From assembly GCA_937902285.1 (NCBI GenBank), contig CALGTB010000041.1, positions 1-31,375 on the forward strand: 31,375 bases of DNA. Direction: 5' to 3'. Below, in pieces: positions 21,863 through 31,375 of this stretch. Every line of letters begins with the position of its first letter. The stretch's first letter is position 1. The position numbers and the translations under genes were made by a program. Below the pieces are notes generated by a model that had not been told where the DNA came from, ran no database searches, and worked only from the letters and a program-made list of their open reading frames with translations. Source of the DNA: an uncultured Actinomycetes bacterium. Lineage in GTDB: Bacteria > Actinomycetota > Actinomycetes > S36-B12.

Positions 21863-22966
21863 GTGACCTCCACACCTTCGCTCTCGCGGAACGACGTCCT
21901 GCGGGCCCGGCAGATCAGCCTCCTGCTCGACGCGCCCGATGTGTCGACGCCGCATGACGTGGCCGCGTGGCTCGGAGCGCTCCAGGCACAGGACGTCGCC
22001 AGCGGCGCCTGGTCGCTCGGCGTGCGGCTCCCGGGCACGACCGCTGCGGTGATCGACGAGGCCTTCGAGCGCGGCGAGGTGCTGCGCACCTGGCCGATGC
22101 GGGGGACCATCCACATCGTTCCCCCCGAGGACGTCCGGTGGATGCTCGAGCTGACGGGGTCGCGCGCACTGGCCTCGACGGCCCGGAACCGGCGCGAGCG
22201 CGGGCTCGACGACGACGCCGCCGATCGCGCGGTCAGCACCCTGACTCAGGTCCTGCAGGGCGGCACGCGGCTGACGCGGGCCGACCTGCTCGCGGCCCTG
22301 GCGGAGGAGGGCATCCCGGTGGACGGACAGGCCGGGTACCACGCGATCCTCTACGCCGCGCACGTCGGCGAGATCTGCTTCGGGCCTCTGGAGGGCCGGC
22401 AGCCCACGTACGTGCGCCTCGCGGACTGGGCTCCTCATCAGCGGCTGCTCGACCGCGACGCGTCCCTCACCGAGCTGGCGTGGCGCTACTTCCGCGGTCA
22501 CGGTCCGACGACGATCAACGACTTCGCCGGCTGGTCGGGGCTCACGCTCACCGACAGTCGGGCGGCGGTCGCCGCCAACGCCGGCCGCCTGGTCCCCGCC
22601 GTGGTCGGCGACAGCACCGTGTGGATGTCGGCCCCGGTTGCCGCCCGGATCGCCGACGGCCTGGCGCCGGGACCCTCTCACGCCCTGCCGGGGTTCGACG
22701 AGTTCATGCTGGGCTACAAGGACCGCAGCATCCAGGCGCCCGCAGCCCACCTCGACGCCATCGTCCCCGGCGGCAACGGCGTCTTCCGCTCGACCATCTG
22801 CCTCGACGGCCGGGCCGTCGCCACGTGGACCCGCACCGTGCGCCGCGCGCGCATCGACGTGACGATCCTGCCGTTCGCTCCGCTCGACGGCGCACAGCAC
22901 GCCGCGGCTGTCGATGCCCTGCAGCGCTACGGCGACTTCCTCGGCCTGCCCATCGCCCTCGCCTGA
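21863..22966 (+). CDS. HTH_42 winged-helix protein (AlkZ/YcaQ superfamily)
   Basis: 367 aa from GTG 21863. I prefer this over ATG 21854 because GGGAGGA (21848-21854) ends at the ATG itself but is ideally spaced for the GTG. The protein matches the HTH_42 family: RARQISLLLDA near the start, LGALQAQD (Q41, Q43), EVLRTWPMRGTIHIVPPEDVRWML, then GPTTINDFAGWSGLT and LPGFDEFMLGYKDRS. The superfamily includes the DNA glycosylases AlkZ and YcaQ, whose catalytic motif is Q-x-Q or Q-x-D; the QAQD here sits at the matching place. DNA repair of alkylated or crosslinked bases is thus plausible but untested. It is convergent with the hydratase gene, with one base between the stops. Confidence 0.82.
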   Translation: MTSTPSLSRNDVLRARQISLLLDAPDVSTPHDVAAWLGALQAQDVASGAWSLGVRLPGTTAAVIDEAFERGEVLRTWPMRGTIHIVPPEDVRWMLELTGSRALASTARNRRERGLDDDAADRAVSTLTQVLQGGTRLTRADLLAALAEEGIPVDGQAGYHAILYAAHVGEICFGPLEGRQPTYVRLADWAPHQRLLDRDASLTELAWRYFRGHGPTTINDFAGWSGLTLTDSRAAVAANAGRLVPAVVGDSTVWMSAPVAARIADGLAPGPSHALPGFDEFMLGYKDRSIQAPAAHLDAIVPGGNGVFRSTICLDGRAVATWTRTVRRARIDVTILPFAPLDGAQHAAAVDALQRYGDFLGLPIALA

Positions 22967-22967
22967 C

Positions 22968-23752
22968 TCAGGACGAGGGGCTCCACGACGGCCGCCGCTT
23001 CTCGAGGAATGCCGTCATGCCCTCACGAGCCTCGTCCGACGTGAAGAAGGACGCCGACATGCGGGCCGCCTCATCGAAGGCCTCCGCTCGCGGCAGCGCG
23101 GGGATGCGGCGCAGCAGGTCCTTCGCGCCCGCCAGCGCCTCGGGTCCCCCGGCCATCAGCTGGTCGACAAGGCCCGCGACCGCCGCGTCGAGCCCGTCCG
23201 GGTGCACGACGGACGTGACGAGCCCTGCCCGCAGCGCGCGTTCGGCATCAACCCGCTCTCCGGTGAGGAACAGCTCCTGCGCGGCCCGCCGGTCCATCAC
23301 CTGCAGGCAGACCACCGAGATCACCGCGGGGGCGACGCCGATCCGCACCTCGCTGAAGGCGAAGCGGGCCTCGGAGGACGCGACGGCCAGGTCGCAGGCC
23401 GCGACGAGGCCGTTGCCGCCGCCCGCCACATGCCCCTGCACCCTCGCGATGATCGGCTTGGGGAGGTCGAGCATCGCCGTGAGGACACCGACGAGGGCCG
23501 TCGGCCCCGAGCCGGCGAACCCGCCCGACTCGCCCGCCACGGCCGCGCTCATGTCCGCACCCGAGCAGAAGGTCGTGCCCGACCCCGTGAGCACCACCAC
23601 GCGGGCATTGCCGTCGTGGCCCGCCCGCTCGATCGCCTCGTGCAGCGCGGCCATCCCCGCGGCGTCGAGGCGGTTCTTCGAGTCCGGGCGGTTGAGGGTC
23701 ACCGTCGCGACGCCGTCGGCGACGGCGTAGAGGACGGCGTCGTCGACACCGC

Positions 23753-23756
<4 letters not shown>
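22968..23756 (-). CDS. Enoyl-CoA hydratase, AtuE/LiuC-like
   Basis: 262 aa crotonase. Oxyanion-hole motifs are CSGADMSA (64-71) and VQGHVAGGGNGLVAACDLAVA (106-126). FAFSEVRIGVAPAVIS (132-147) carries E136, equivalent to one of the two catalytic glutamates of rat enoyl-CoA hydratase. The other is replaced (GGGNG instead of GGGCE), as in the LiuC/AtuE group, which hydrates methylglutaconyl- or isohexenylglutaconyl-CoA. With the carboxylase and dehydrogenase genes of the same operon, hydration of a glutaconyl-type CoA ester is the likely step. It is the last gene of the operon; its ATG overlaps the dehydrogenase stop by 4 bp (23753-23756). A role in general beta-oxidation is the alternative. Confidence 0.8.
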
Positions 23757-24900
<1,144 letters not shown>

Positions 24901-24901
<1 letters not shown>

Positions 24902-25563
24902 CAGCTACCTCCTGGTTCGATGAGCCCGAGTGCCCGGGCCCACAGTTCGGTCAGTGTCACGATGACGGGAGCGTCGGCCGCCAGCTGCTGGCGGTCCGCC
25001 GCATCGTCGGATGCCCGGCCCTCGGTGCTGAGCCAGTGGCGTGCGAAGCCCTCGACCATGGCGCACAGGGCTGCCGCGGAGATCCTCGGATCGAGGGTCG
25101 GCACCGCGAGGCCGTCGGCCTGCAGCTTGCGGATCGTCTTCGCGACGCGGTCGACGTGCGTGTGCCGCAGGTCGGTGAGCACGGCGCGGAACGACTCGTC
25201 GTTGACGGCGGCCTGCGCCACCACCTCCATCAGCCGGGCTGTCTGGCGATGCACCTCGAGGTACCGTGCATTGGCCAGGGCGATGCGCTCGATGGGGTCC
25301 TTGGCGTCCGGGGTGCTGAGCACCTCGTACATCTCCTCGGTGACCGAGTCGACCGCTCCGTGGAGCACGTCCTCCTTCGTGGGGAACCACGTGTAGACGG
25401 TGCCGTGGCTCACGCCGGCCGCCTGGGCGATGTCGCTCATCCGCGTGGCATCGAAGCCGCGCTCCTCGAACACCTGGCGGGCGGCCACGACAAGTCGCTC
25501 GCGCGTGCGCCGGCCGCGCTCGGACAGCGGTGCGCGCGCGCCCTCCACCAGCGCCGCCGTCAT
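24901..25563 (-). CDS. TetR-family regulator (AtuR-like by context)
   Basis: 220 aa. The helix-turn-helix (about 38-60) is DATRMSDIAQAAGVSHGTVYTWFPTKEDVL, textbook TetR. The C-terminal ligand/dimer domain (~75-215) is rich in helices (ERIALANARYLEVHRQTARLMEVVAQAAV). The gene lies inside the operon it probably controls, overlapping the upstream AtuA C-terminal gene by 4 bp (25560-25563) and the dehydrogenase start by 1 bp. Pseudomonas atuR is likewise a TetR regulator of atu genes and responds to pathway intermediates. Likely operators are the palindromes in 31083-31141. Ligand unknown. Confidence 0.85.
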
Positions 25564-25994
25564 GCGGGCAGCCGATCGTCGAGCAGGGCGGCCGGGATGT
25601 CGACGAGCCGCGCTCGCAGGTGCTCGCCGAGCCCCTTGGCCTGCGGGTCGATCCGCGAGGTCTCGGCGACGCCTCGCCCCAGCACGCCATGGATGACGAT
25701 GTTGACGGCCCGGAGGTTGGGCAGGGGGTGCACGTCGATCTCCATCCCGGCGGTCTCCGGCAGCAGGATGCGGATCCTCTCGGCCGTGACGAAGTCGGCG
25801 AGCCATGCGTAGCGCGCGTCGGCGAGTGCCACCTGGCGGGCATCCGATCGGAGGTCGGCCGCGACTCCGTGAGCCAGCTCGACGGCTGCCGCCTCCCCCG
25901 GATCGACGACCCACAGCCCCACGTTGGCGTTGCCGCCCTTGTCGCCGCTGCGCGCGCCGATGAAGAGCCCCAGCGGCACCGAGGTCGTCGTCAT
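25560..25994 (-). CDS. AtuA C-terminal (ferredoxin-fold-like) domain as a separate protein
   Basis: 144 aa. The family hallmark is ARSGDKGGNANVGLWVV (14-30), followed by NIVIHGVLGRGVAETSRIDPQAKGLGEHLRARLVDIP. In the AtuA protein of Pseudomonas this region is, to my knowledge, the C-terminal part of a single ~590-aa chain. Here it is its own gene, overlapping the larger AtuA gene by 4 bp (25991-25994). The two polypeptides probably assemble. The biochemical role of AtuA is not settled, although it is needed for acyclic terpene use. It overlaps the TetR gene by 4 bp downstream. Confidence 0.78.
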   Translation of the reverse strand: MTTTSVPLGLFIGARSGDKGGNANVGLWVVDPGEAAAVELAHGVAADLRSDARQVALADARYAWLADFVTAERIRILLPETAGMEIDVHPLPNLRAVNIVIHGVLGRGVAETSRIDPQAKGLGEHLRARLVDIPAALLDDRLPA

Positions 25995-27412
25995 GACCCC
26001 ACCCCGTCCAGCAGCACGCCGTCGACGCGCACCTCGACCGGCACCTCGTCACGCGCGACCGTCGTCGGCCAGTAGACCCCGTACGGGCTGGCCGGCCCGG
26101 GCGGCGTGGTCGGGAAGAGGCCCGGGTACGACGACAGCGTGGCCTCGATCACCCGCTCGGTGAACGGCTTGCCCACCTTCGCCGCATCCGCGTCCTTCAC
26201 CGTGATGCGCAGGAACGACTGGGCCTCGGACGGGCTCACGGGGTCGATCACGCCGCTGCGCTGCAGCTCCACGCTCAGGTCCATGACGTCCAGAGTGGAC
26301 GCTGAGGCGAGCGCGACGGGATCGAGGCTCGCCGCCTGCTCGAGCGTCACGCCGGCGATCGTGCGGAGCAGCAGTGCTGCCTTCGCCTCGACGTCCATGC
26401 CCGTGATGACGAGCGACAGGCTGTTGCGGAAACCGCCCAGGTAGTTCATGGCGACCTTGAGTCGCTCGGGAGGCGCCTGGCCCACCGTGCCGCTGATGAG
26501 CACACGGTCGCGACCGACCTGCTCGAGCCGGATCGTGTCGAAGCGGGCCGTCACGTCGGGGTTGAGGTACTCGGGGCCACCGACCTCGTAGAGCAGCTGC
26601 GCGGTGACCGTTCCGACGGTGACCATGCCACCCGTGCCGTCGTGCTTCGTGATCACGCTGCTGCCGTCGGACGCCACCTCGGCGATGGGCAGGCCGGGAT
26701 GCTCCAGGCCCGGCACCTCCGTGAAGAAGGCGTAGTTGCCGCCGGTCGCCTGGGCGCCGCACTCGATGACGTGCCCCGCCACGAGGGCCCCCGCCAGCGC
26801 ATCGAGGGCGCGCTGGTCACCCGCGCGCGCCGCGTCGTAGTCCCAGCCATGGCGCCAGGCCGCCGGCCCGATCACCAGGGCCGCATCCGTGACCCGGCCG
26901 GTGACCACGATGTCCGCACCGGCGCGCAGTGCTGCCGTGATCGGCTCCCCGCCGATGTAGGCGTTGGCGGTCAGCGGGCTGATCCCCGCCCCCGCGAGGG
27001 ACTCGCCGGTGTCGAGGTTGACGAACTGCTCGCCGGCGGATGCCAGGTCGCGAACCCTCCCCGCGAGGTCGTCGCCGCTGACGACGCCGATCCGCGCCGG
27101 CACCCCGAGCGTCGCGGCCAGCTCCGCCAGGGCGTCCCCCAGTCCCTGGGGATCGAGGCCGCCCGCGTTGCTGACCACGCGGATCCCACGGTCGATGCAG
27201 GTGCCCAGCACCTGCTCCATCTGGGTCATGAAGGTGCGCGCGTAGCCGTTGCCGTGCTTCATCTTCTGTCGCGCCAGGATGAGCATCGTCAGCTCGGCGA
27301 GCCAGTCGCCGGTGAGCACGTCGATGGGGCCCCCGTCGACCATCTCGCGGGCGGCCGAGATGCGGTCGCCGAAGAAGCCGCTGCAGTTGGCGATGCGGAT
27401 GGGCTCCGTCAT
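25991..27412 (-). CDS. atuA: AtuA-family protein (DUF1446), N-terminal part
   Basis: 473 aa; ATG at 27412 overlaps the carboxylase stop (27409-27412). Recognisable DUF1446 features are IANCSGFFGDRISAAREMV (7-25), DVLTGDWLAELTM (31-43), VVSNAGGLDPQGLGDAL, VVTGRVTDAALVIGP and DGTGGMVTVGTVTAQLLYEV. The full family length is reached only together with the following 144-aa gene, so the gene is split rather than truncated. AtuA is required for citronellol/geraniol catabolism in Pseudomonas, but its reaction is unknown. Its association with acyl-CoA carboxylase genes here supports an Atu-type pathway over leucine degradation, which lacks AtuA. Confidence 0.85.
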   Translation of the reverse strand: MTEPIRIANCSGFFGDRISAAREMVDGGPIDVLTGDWLAELTMLILARQKMKHGNGYARTFMTQMEQVLGTCIDRGIRVVSNAGGLDPQGLGDALAELAATLGVPARIGVVSGDDLAGRVRDLASAGEQFVNLDTGESLAGAGISPLTANAYIGGEPITAALRAGADIVVTGRVTDAALVIGPAAWRHGWDYDAARAGDQRALDALAGALVAGHVIECGAQATGGNYAFFTEVPGLEHPGLPIAEVASDGSSVITKHDGTGGMVTVGTVTAQLLYEVGGPEYLNPDVTARFDTIRLEQVGRDRVLISGTVGQAPPERLKVAMNYLGGFRNSLSLVITGMDVEAKAALLLRTIAGVTLEQAASLDPVALASASTLDVMDLSVELQRSGVIDPVSPSEAQSFLRITVKDADAAKVGKPFTERVIEATLSSYPGLFPTTPPGPASPYGVYWPTTVARDEVPVEVRVDGVLLDGVGS

Positions 27413-29463
27413 GACGCCTCCTCGTCCGCGAACTCCACGACGACGGTATGGGCCTCGACCGACTGGCCGACGTCCACGAGCACCTTCGCGATGATGCCGT
27501 CGACATCGGCGAGGATGCGGTGCTCCATCTTCATGGCCTCGAGCATCACCAGGGTCTGCCCCGCGACGACCGCGTCGCCGGGTGCGACGGACACGGCCGT
27601 GATCGTGCCCGGCACCGTGGTCGACGGGCCGTGGCCGGCGGCATCCAGCGAGTGGTCGGCGAACCGTGGCTCGACCGTCCACGCCGACGAGTGCAGGCCG
27701 TCGTCGACGAACACCTCGTCGCCGTACCGCGCGACGGCGCAGCGGGCGGCGACCCCGGCCACCTCGACCACCACGACCACGCCATCACCGGCAGGCTCGA
27801 CTCGGGCGCTGGCCCCGGGGAGCTCAGCGGCATCGATCGAGAAGACCTGCGCATAGGGAACGTCGTCGGTGCTCGCGAGGCGGATGCGGTCGCCATCGCG
27901 GTGTCGATCGACCAGCACGGTCGTGTAGCCCGCTCCTCCCCGTCCCTGCAGAGTGACGAACTGCGGGGCTGCGGGCACGTTGCTCCAGGCCAGCGGCACG
28001 GCGTCCACCGGTGCCTCACTCGCGGCGAGGGCGTAGGCGACGGCGACCGCATGGCGCTGCCCGTCCTCGGCGGACGCGACCGGCGCGAGCACGTGCACCT
28101 GCTCGTCGAGGAAGGCGGTCGTCGTGTCGCCGGCCAGGAAGGCGTCGGATCGGAGGATCGCCACGAGTGAATCGCGGTTGTTCACCGGCCCGTGCAGGGT
28201 CATGCGGACGAGGCCGTCGGCGAGGATCGCGGCCGCGTCGTCGCGGGATGCACCCGTCCCGATGACCTTGGCCAGCATGGGGTCGTAGTGCGGGCTGATG
28301 ACGCTCCCGCTCACGATCCCGGAGTCGACCCGCAGGCCGGGTCGCGCCGGCACCGCGAAGCGGTGGATCACGCCCGTGGCGGGCAGGTAGTCGTGCGCCG
28401 GGTCCTCGGCGTAGAGCCGGGCCTCGATGGCATGGCCCTGCGCGACGATCTGGTCCTGCACCAGCGGAAGGGGCCGGCCCTCCGCCACGGCGATCTGCCA
28501 CGCGACGAGGTCGGTTCCGGTGATCGCCTCCGTGACGGGGTGTTCGACCTGCAGGCGCGTGTTCATCTCCAGGAACGAGAACTCCTGCTCGTCGCCCGAC
28601 CCGAACACCATGAACTCGACCGTGCCGGCGCCGACGTAGCCGATCGCCCGCGACAGCGACACGGCCGCCTCGTGCAGTCGGGTTCGCACCTGCGGCGTGA
28701 CGCCGGGCGAGGGCGCCTCCTCGATGACCTTCTGGTGACGGCGCTGGATCGAGCACTCGCGCTCGAACAGGTGGACGACGTTGCCGTGAGCGTCCCCGAA
28801 CACCTGCACCTCGACATGCCGGGCACCGGTGAGGTAGCGCTCGACGAAGACGGTGTCGTCGCCGAAGGAGCTCATGGCCTCGCGGCGGGCCGACTGCAGT
28901 GCGGCCACGAGGTCGTCGCGGGACGGGACCACCTTCATGCCCTTGCCGCCGCCGCCGGCGCTCGCCTTGACCAGCAGCGGGTAGCCGACGGCGTCGCACG
29001 CTGCCAGCGCCTCATCGTTGGACGTCCCCTGAGGCAGCTCAGCACCCGCGACGAGGGGCACGCCGGCCGCTCGCGCGATCCGCTTGGCCTCCACCTTCAG
29101 GGCCATGGCCTCGATGGACTCGGGCGTCGGCCCGATCCAGACCAGGCCCGCTGCCACGACGGCGCGCGCGAAGTGGGGGTTCTCCGACAGGAATCCGTAG
29201 CCTGGGTGGACCGCGTCAGCACCCGAGGAGATCGCCGCCTGGAGGATGAGGCCGGCATCGAGGTAGGTCTCCGTGCTGGACACGCCGGGCAGGCGCACGG
29301 ACCGGTCGGCCTCGCGCACATAGGGGGCGTCGGCATCCGCATCGGAGTGGACGGCGACGGTGCTGATCCCGAGCGCATGCGCCGTGCGGATCACGCGGGA
29401 GGCGATCTCGCCACGGTTGGCGACAAGGATGCGGCGAATGCGCGTGGTGGCGGTCATCGGCAT
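27409..29463 (-). CDS. Acyl-CoA carboxylase alpha subunit (biotin carboxylase + BCCP), AtuF-like
   Basis: 684 aa from ATG 29463, which shares a base with the preceding stop (TGATG); ATG 29457 is an alternative. The biotin carboxylase part (~8-455) has ILVANRGEIASRVIRTA, HPGYGFLSENPHFA (86-99), the ATP-binding glycine loop KASAGGGGKGMKV (166-178), HVEVQVFGD, ERECSIQRRHQK (235-245) and EMNTRLQVEHPVTE (299-312). A linker domain (~460-600) is followed by a biotinyl domain with EAMKM, K645 being the biotinylation site. It would carboxylate biotin with ATP and bicarbonate and deliver CO2 to the beta subunit encoded upstream. Substrate is set by the beta subunit: geranyl-CoA-like is inferred from context, methylcrotonyl-CoA is the alternative. 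Confidence 0.88.
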   Translation of the reverse strand: MPMTATTRIRRILVANRGEIASRVIRTAHALGISTVAVHSDADADAPYVREADRSVRLPGVSSTETYLDAGLILQAAISSGADAVHPGYGFLSENPHFARAVVAAGLVWIGPTPESIEAMALKVEAKRIARAAGVPLVAGAELPQGTSNDEALAACDAVGYPLLVKASAGGGGKGMKVVPSRDDLVAALQSARREAMSSFGDDTVFVERYLTGARHVEVQVFGDAHGNVVHLFERECSIQRRHQKVIEEAPSPGVTPQVRTRLHEAAVSLSRAIGYVGAGTVEFMVFGSGDEQEFSFLEMNTRLQVEHPVTEAITGTDLVAWQIAVAEGRPLPLVQDQIVAQGHAIEARLYAEDPAHDYLPATGVIHRFAVPARPGLRVDSGIVSGSVISPHYDPMLAKVIGTGASRDDAAAILADGLVRMTLHGPVNNRDSLVAILRSDAFLAGDTTTAFLDEQVHVLAPVASAEDGQRHAVAVAYALAASEAPVDAVPLAWSNVPAAPQFVTLQGRGGAGYTTVLVDRHRDGDRIRLASTDDVPYAQVFSIDAAELPGASARVEPAGDGVVVVVEVAGVAARCAVARYGDEVFVDDGLHSSAWTVEPRFADHSLDAAGHGPSTTVPGTITAVSVAPGDAVVAGQTLVMLEAMKMEHRILADVDGIIAKVLVDVGQSVEAHTVVVEFADEEAS

Positions 29464-31082
29464 CACATCCGGAAGACACCGAACGAGTCGGTGCCCTTCA
29501 CGGGTCCGGAGTGCACGGCCGACAGGGCAAGGGTGAGCACCGTGCGGGTGTCGCGGGGGTCGATGATGCCGTCGTCCCACATGCGCCCCGTGGCGAACAG
29601 CGCCGTCGACTCGCTCTCGACCTGCTGCTCGAAGGCATCGCGGATGGGAGCGAAGCCCTCCTCGTCGAACACCTGCCCGGCCGCCTCGGTCTTCTGCCGC
29701 GCGACGATCGTGAGCACGCCGGCCAGCTGCTTGGGGCCCATGACGGCGATGCGGTGGTTGGGCCAGCTGAAGATGAAGCGCGGGTCGTAGGCGCGGCCCG
29801 CCATGCCGTAGTTGCCGGCCCCGTAGGACGCCCCCATCATCAGCGTGATCATCGGCACGCCGCAGTTGCTCACGGCGTTGATGAGCTTGGCGCCGTCCTT
29901 GATGATGCCGCCCTGCTCGTACTTGGTGCCGACCATGAAGCCGGTGATGTTCTGCAGGAACAGGATGGGCACGTCCATGCGGTTGCACAGCTGGATGAAC
30001 TGCGCGCCCTTGTGCGCCTCCTCGCTGAACAGGATGCCGTTGTTCGCGAGGACGCCCACGTGGAAGCCGTTGACGTGCCCCCAGCCCGTGACGAGCGTGG
30101 AGCCGTAGAGCGGCTTGAACTCGTCGAACTCGCTCCCGTCGAGTACGCGGGCCAGCACCTCGCGGGCCTCGAACGGGATCCTGATGTCGGCGGAGGCGAT
30201 GCCGAGGAGCTCCTCGGCGTCGTAGAGCGGTTGCCGCGGCGCGACGGCCGGCCCCGGTCCGCTCTTCGTCCACCCGAGATGGGCGACGATGTCGCGGCCG
30301 ATGCGCAGGGCGTCGGGCTCGTCGAGCGCGAGGTAGTCGGCCAGGCCCGAGACGCGTGCGTGCATCTCAGCCCCGCCCAGGGTCTCGTCGTCGGCGTCCT
30401 CGTCGATGGCCATCTTCACCAGAGGCGGTCCGCCGAGGTAGACGCGCGCGGACTCCTTCTGCAGGACGACGTAGTCGCTCATGCCGGGCACGTAGGCGCC
30501 GCCGGCCGTCGACGATCCGAAGACCATCGTGATCGTGGGGATGCCGGCGGCCGACAGGCGCGTGAGGTTCTTGAACGTCGCTCCGCCAGGGTTGAAGACG
30601 TCGGCCTGCTTCGTGAGGTCCGCCCCGCCGGACTCCGTGAGCGACACGAGCGGCAGCCGGTTCTCGCGAGCCACCGCCATGGCGCGCAGCGCCTTCGTGA
30701 CCGTGATGGGCGACTGAGATCCGCCCTTGACCGTGGGGTCGTTCGCGCTGATGACGCACTCGACGCCGCTGATCCGCCCGATGCCCGTGACGAGGCCGGT
30801 GCCGAGGGCGTCGTCGGTGCCCCAGCCGGCCAGGGGCGAGAGCTCGAGGAACGCGGCGCCCGGGTCGAGCAGCAGGCTGATCCGCTCGCGCGGCAGCAGC
30901 TTGCCCCGGCCCCGGTGCCGGGCGACCGTCCGGGCGTCCTTCTCGGGGTTCCCGCTGCCGCCCCCGCGGGTGACCTCGCCGTTGAGCCGGTCGAGCTCGG
31001 CGAGCGCGTCCAGGAGCGCCGCCCGGTTCGAGGCGAACGCCTCGGAGCGGGTGTCGACGTGCGAGCGCAGGACCGGAGCCAC
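29463..31082 (-). CDS. Acyl-CoA carboxylase beta subunit (carboxyltransferase), AtuC-like
   Basis: 539 aa starting at a GTG (31082) that lies 7 nt after a TAGCGT -10 box, so probably leaderless. N- and C-lobe carboxyltransferase motifs are complete: GSSTAGGAYVPGMSDYVV (189-206), GGPPLVK, LGGAEMHARVSGLADY (235-250), LFLQNITGFMVGTKYEQGG (374-392) and the second oxyanion hole GASYGAGNYGM (417-427). Methylcrotonyl-CoA carboxylases usually carry an HFGRIFFNQ-type segment before SAAGIP. Here it reads FNPGGATFKNLTRLSAAGIP (163-182), which is closer to AtuC-like enzymes as I recall them. It transfers the carboxyl group from biotin to the acyl-CoA. It is the first gene of the operon and overlaps the alpha subunit gene by one base. 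Confidence 0.87.
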   Translation of the reverse strand: MAPVLRSHVDTRSEAFASNRAALLDALAELDRLNGEVTRGGGSGNPEKDARTVARHRGRGKLLPRERISLLLDPGAAFLELSPLAGWGTDDALGTGLVTGIGRISGVECVISANDPTVKGGSQSPITVTKALRAMAVARENRLPLVSLTESGGADLTKQADVFNPGGATFKNLTRLSAAGIPTITMVFGSSTAGGAYVPGMSDYVVLQKESARVYLGGPPLVKMAIDEDADDETLGGAEMHARVSGLADYLALDEPDALRIGRDIVAHLGWTKSGPGPAVAPRQPLYDAEELLGIASADIRIPFEAREVLARVLDGSEFDEFKPLYGSTLVTGWGHVNGFHVGVLANNGILFSEEAHKGAQFIQLCNRMDVPILFLQNITGFMVGTKYEQGGIIKDGAKLINAVSNCGVPMITLMMGASYGAGNYGMAGRAYDPRFIFSWPNHRIAVMGPKQLAGVLTIVARQKTEAAGQVFDEEGFAPIRDAFEQQVESESTALFATGRMWDDGIIDPRDTRTVLTLALSAVHSGPVKGTDSFGVFRM

Positions 31083-31141
31083 GAATCTGACGCTAACGTC
31101 AAGTTGATACGCGCGTCAAGGTCTGCCGGTAGGGTGCCGCC
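31083..31141. promoter_or_regulatory. Divergent promoter/operator region of the Atu-like operon and the SDR gene
   Basis: Minus strand: -35 TTGACG (31114-31119), 18-bp spacer, -10 TAGCGT (31090-31095), then 7 nt to the GTG start. Plus strand: -10 TAGGGT (31130-31135), then 6 nt to the ATG at 31142. The palindrome TGACG-ctaa-CGTCA (31088-31101) covers the minus -10 box. TCAA-G-TTGA (31099-31107) and TTGA-N8-TCAA (31104-31119) cover the spacer and -35. Overlapping palindromes are what a TetR-type repressor would bind, and the operon encodes one. Confidence 0.65.
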
Positions 31142-31375
31142 ATGAATCCTGTGGACGTCCTCCGCCCCGACTGCCTCGACGGGCGTGTGGCCCTCGTGAC
31201 GGGGGGCGGATCGGGCATCGGCCGCGCGACCGCCCTGCAGCTCGCCCGGCTCGGCGCCCAGGTGGTCGTCATGGGCCGTCGCGCCGAGAACCTCGCCGAG
31301 ACGGCCGCCATCGGTATGCAGGAGGGGACGCTGCCCATCACCTCCGTCGCCGTCGACCTGCGGGAGTTCGATCAG
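31142..31375 (+). CDS. Short-chain dehydrogenase/reductase (partial, runs off window)
   Basis: The first 78 residues are visible. After a short lead (MNPVDVLRPDCLDGR) comes the classical SDR nucleotide-binding motif VALVTGGGSGIGRATA (16-31) and the second strand QVVVMGRRAENL, where the Arg after MG favours NADP(H), then VAVDLRE. The catalytic Ser-Tyr-Lys region lies beyond the window. It is transcribed away from the carboxylase operon from a shared 59-bp region, so co-regulation is likely. Pseudomonas atu clusters include SDR genes (atuB, atuG) thought to oxidise citronellol-type alcohols or hydroxyacyl intermediates; an enoyl-CoA reductase is another option. Confidence 0.82.
   Translation, partial: MNPVDVLRPDCLDGRVALVTGGGSGIGRATALQLARLGAQVVVMGRRAENLAETAAIGMQEGTLPITSVAVDLREFDQ

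Overview
The window is GC-rich, densely packed actinobacterial DNA. Many genes are joined by 1-4 bp ATGA, GTGA or TGATG overlaps. Several transcription units seem to begin leaderless: a TANNNT-type -10 box lies 6-7 nt before the start codon with no Shine-Dalgarno sequence. These traits and the gene content (HTH_42 and DUF559 proteins, GAP-family membrane protein, AtuA-type operon) suggest Actinomycetota, perhaps Nocardioidaceae/Aeromicrobium-like. The family-level placement is a guess. I saw no tRNA, rRNA, CRISPR array, insertion sequence or phage gene.

Layout. (1) 1-2083: a DUF559 nuclease-fold protein flanked by copies of a ~20-bp repeat, convergent with a Pro/Thr/Ser-rich membrane-anchored surface protein. 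(2) 2195-16883: a surface-glycan cluster on the + strand. It encodes a MOP-type flippase, four glycosyltransferases (GT2, GT4, GT2, GT4), a small two-helix membrane protein, a nucleotidyltransferase-like/thymidylate-kinase-like fusion, two large YfhO/GT-C-like membrane proteins (one with a duplicated cysteine-rich extracytoplasmic module), a membrane-anchored metallophosphoesterase and a GNAT acetyltransferase. A 290-bp structured intergenic region splits it in two. (3) 16931-21095: five signalling genes (HPt, OmpR-type regulator, GAF protein resembling a dead histidine kinase, stand-alone receiver, PAS histidine kinase), which together hold all parts of a His-Asp-His-Asp phosphorelay plus a probable pseudokinase. 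(4) 21109-22966: a GAP-family membrane protein with a possible 9-codon leader ORF, divergent from an HTH_42 (AlkZ-superfamily) protein. (5) 22968-31082: a tightly overlapping minus-strand operon resembling the acyclic terpene utilization (Atu) pathway: biotin-dependent acyl-CoA carboxylase beta and alpha subunits, AtuA split into two genes, a TetR regulator, an AtuD-like acyl-CoA dehydrogenase and an AtuE/LiuC-like hydratase. A divergent short-chain dehydrogenase starts at 31142 and runs off the end. The 59 bp between the two units carries both promoters and overlapping palindromes.

How they may work together: the flippase, transferases and membrane proteins would build and export a surface polymer, and the phosphorelay just downstream could regulate it (position only, no direct evidence). 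The minus-strand operon would activate, carboxylate, hydrate and oxidise a branched acyl-CoA such as citronellyl/geranyl-CoA or a related compound, with the operon's own TetR protein sensing an intermediate. The most novel-looking parts are the compact phosphorelay with its pseudokinase, the duplicated-module membrane protein in the glycan cluster, and the repeat-flanked DUF559 gene.
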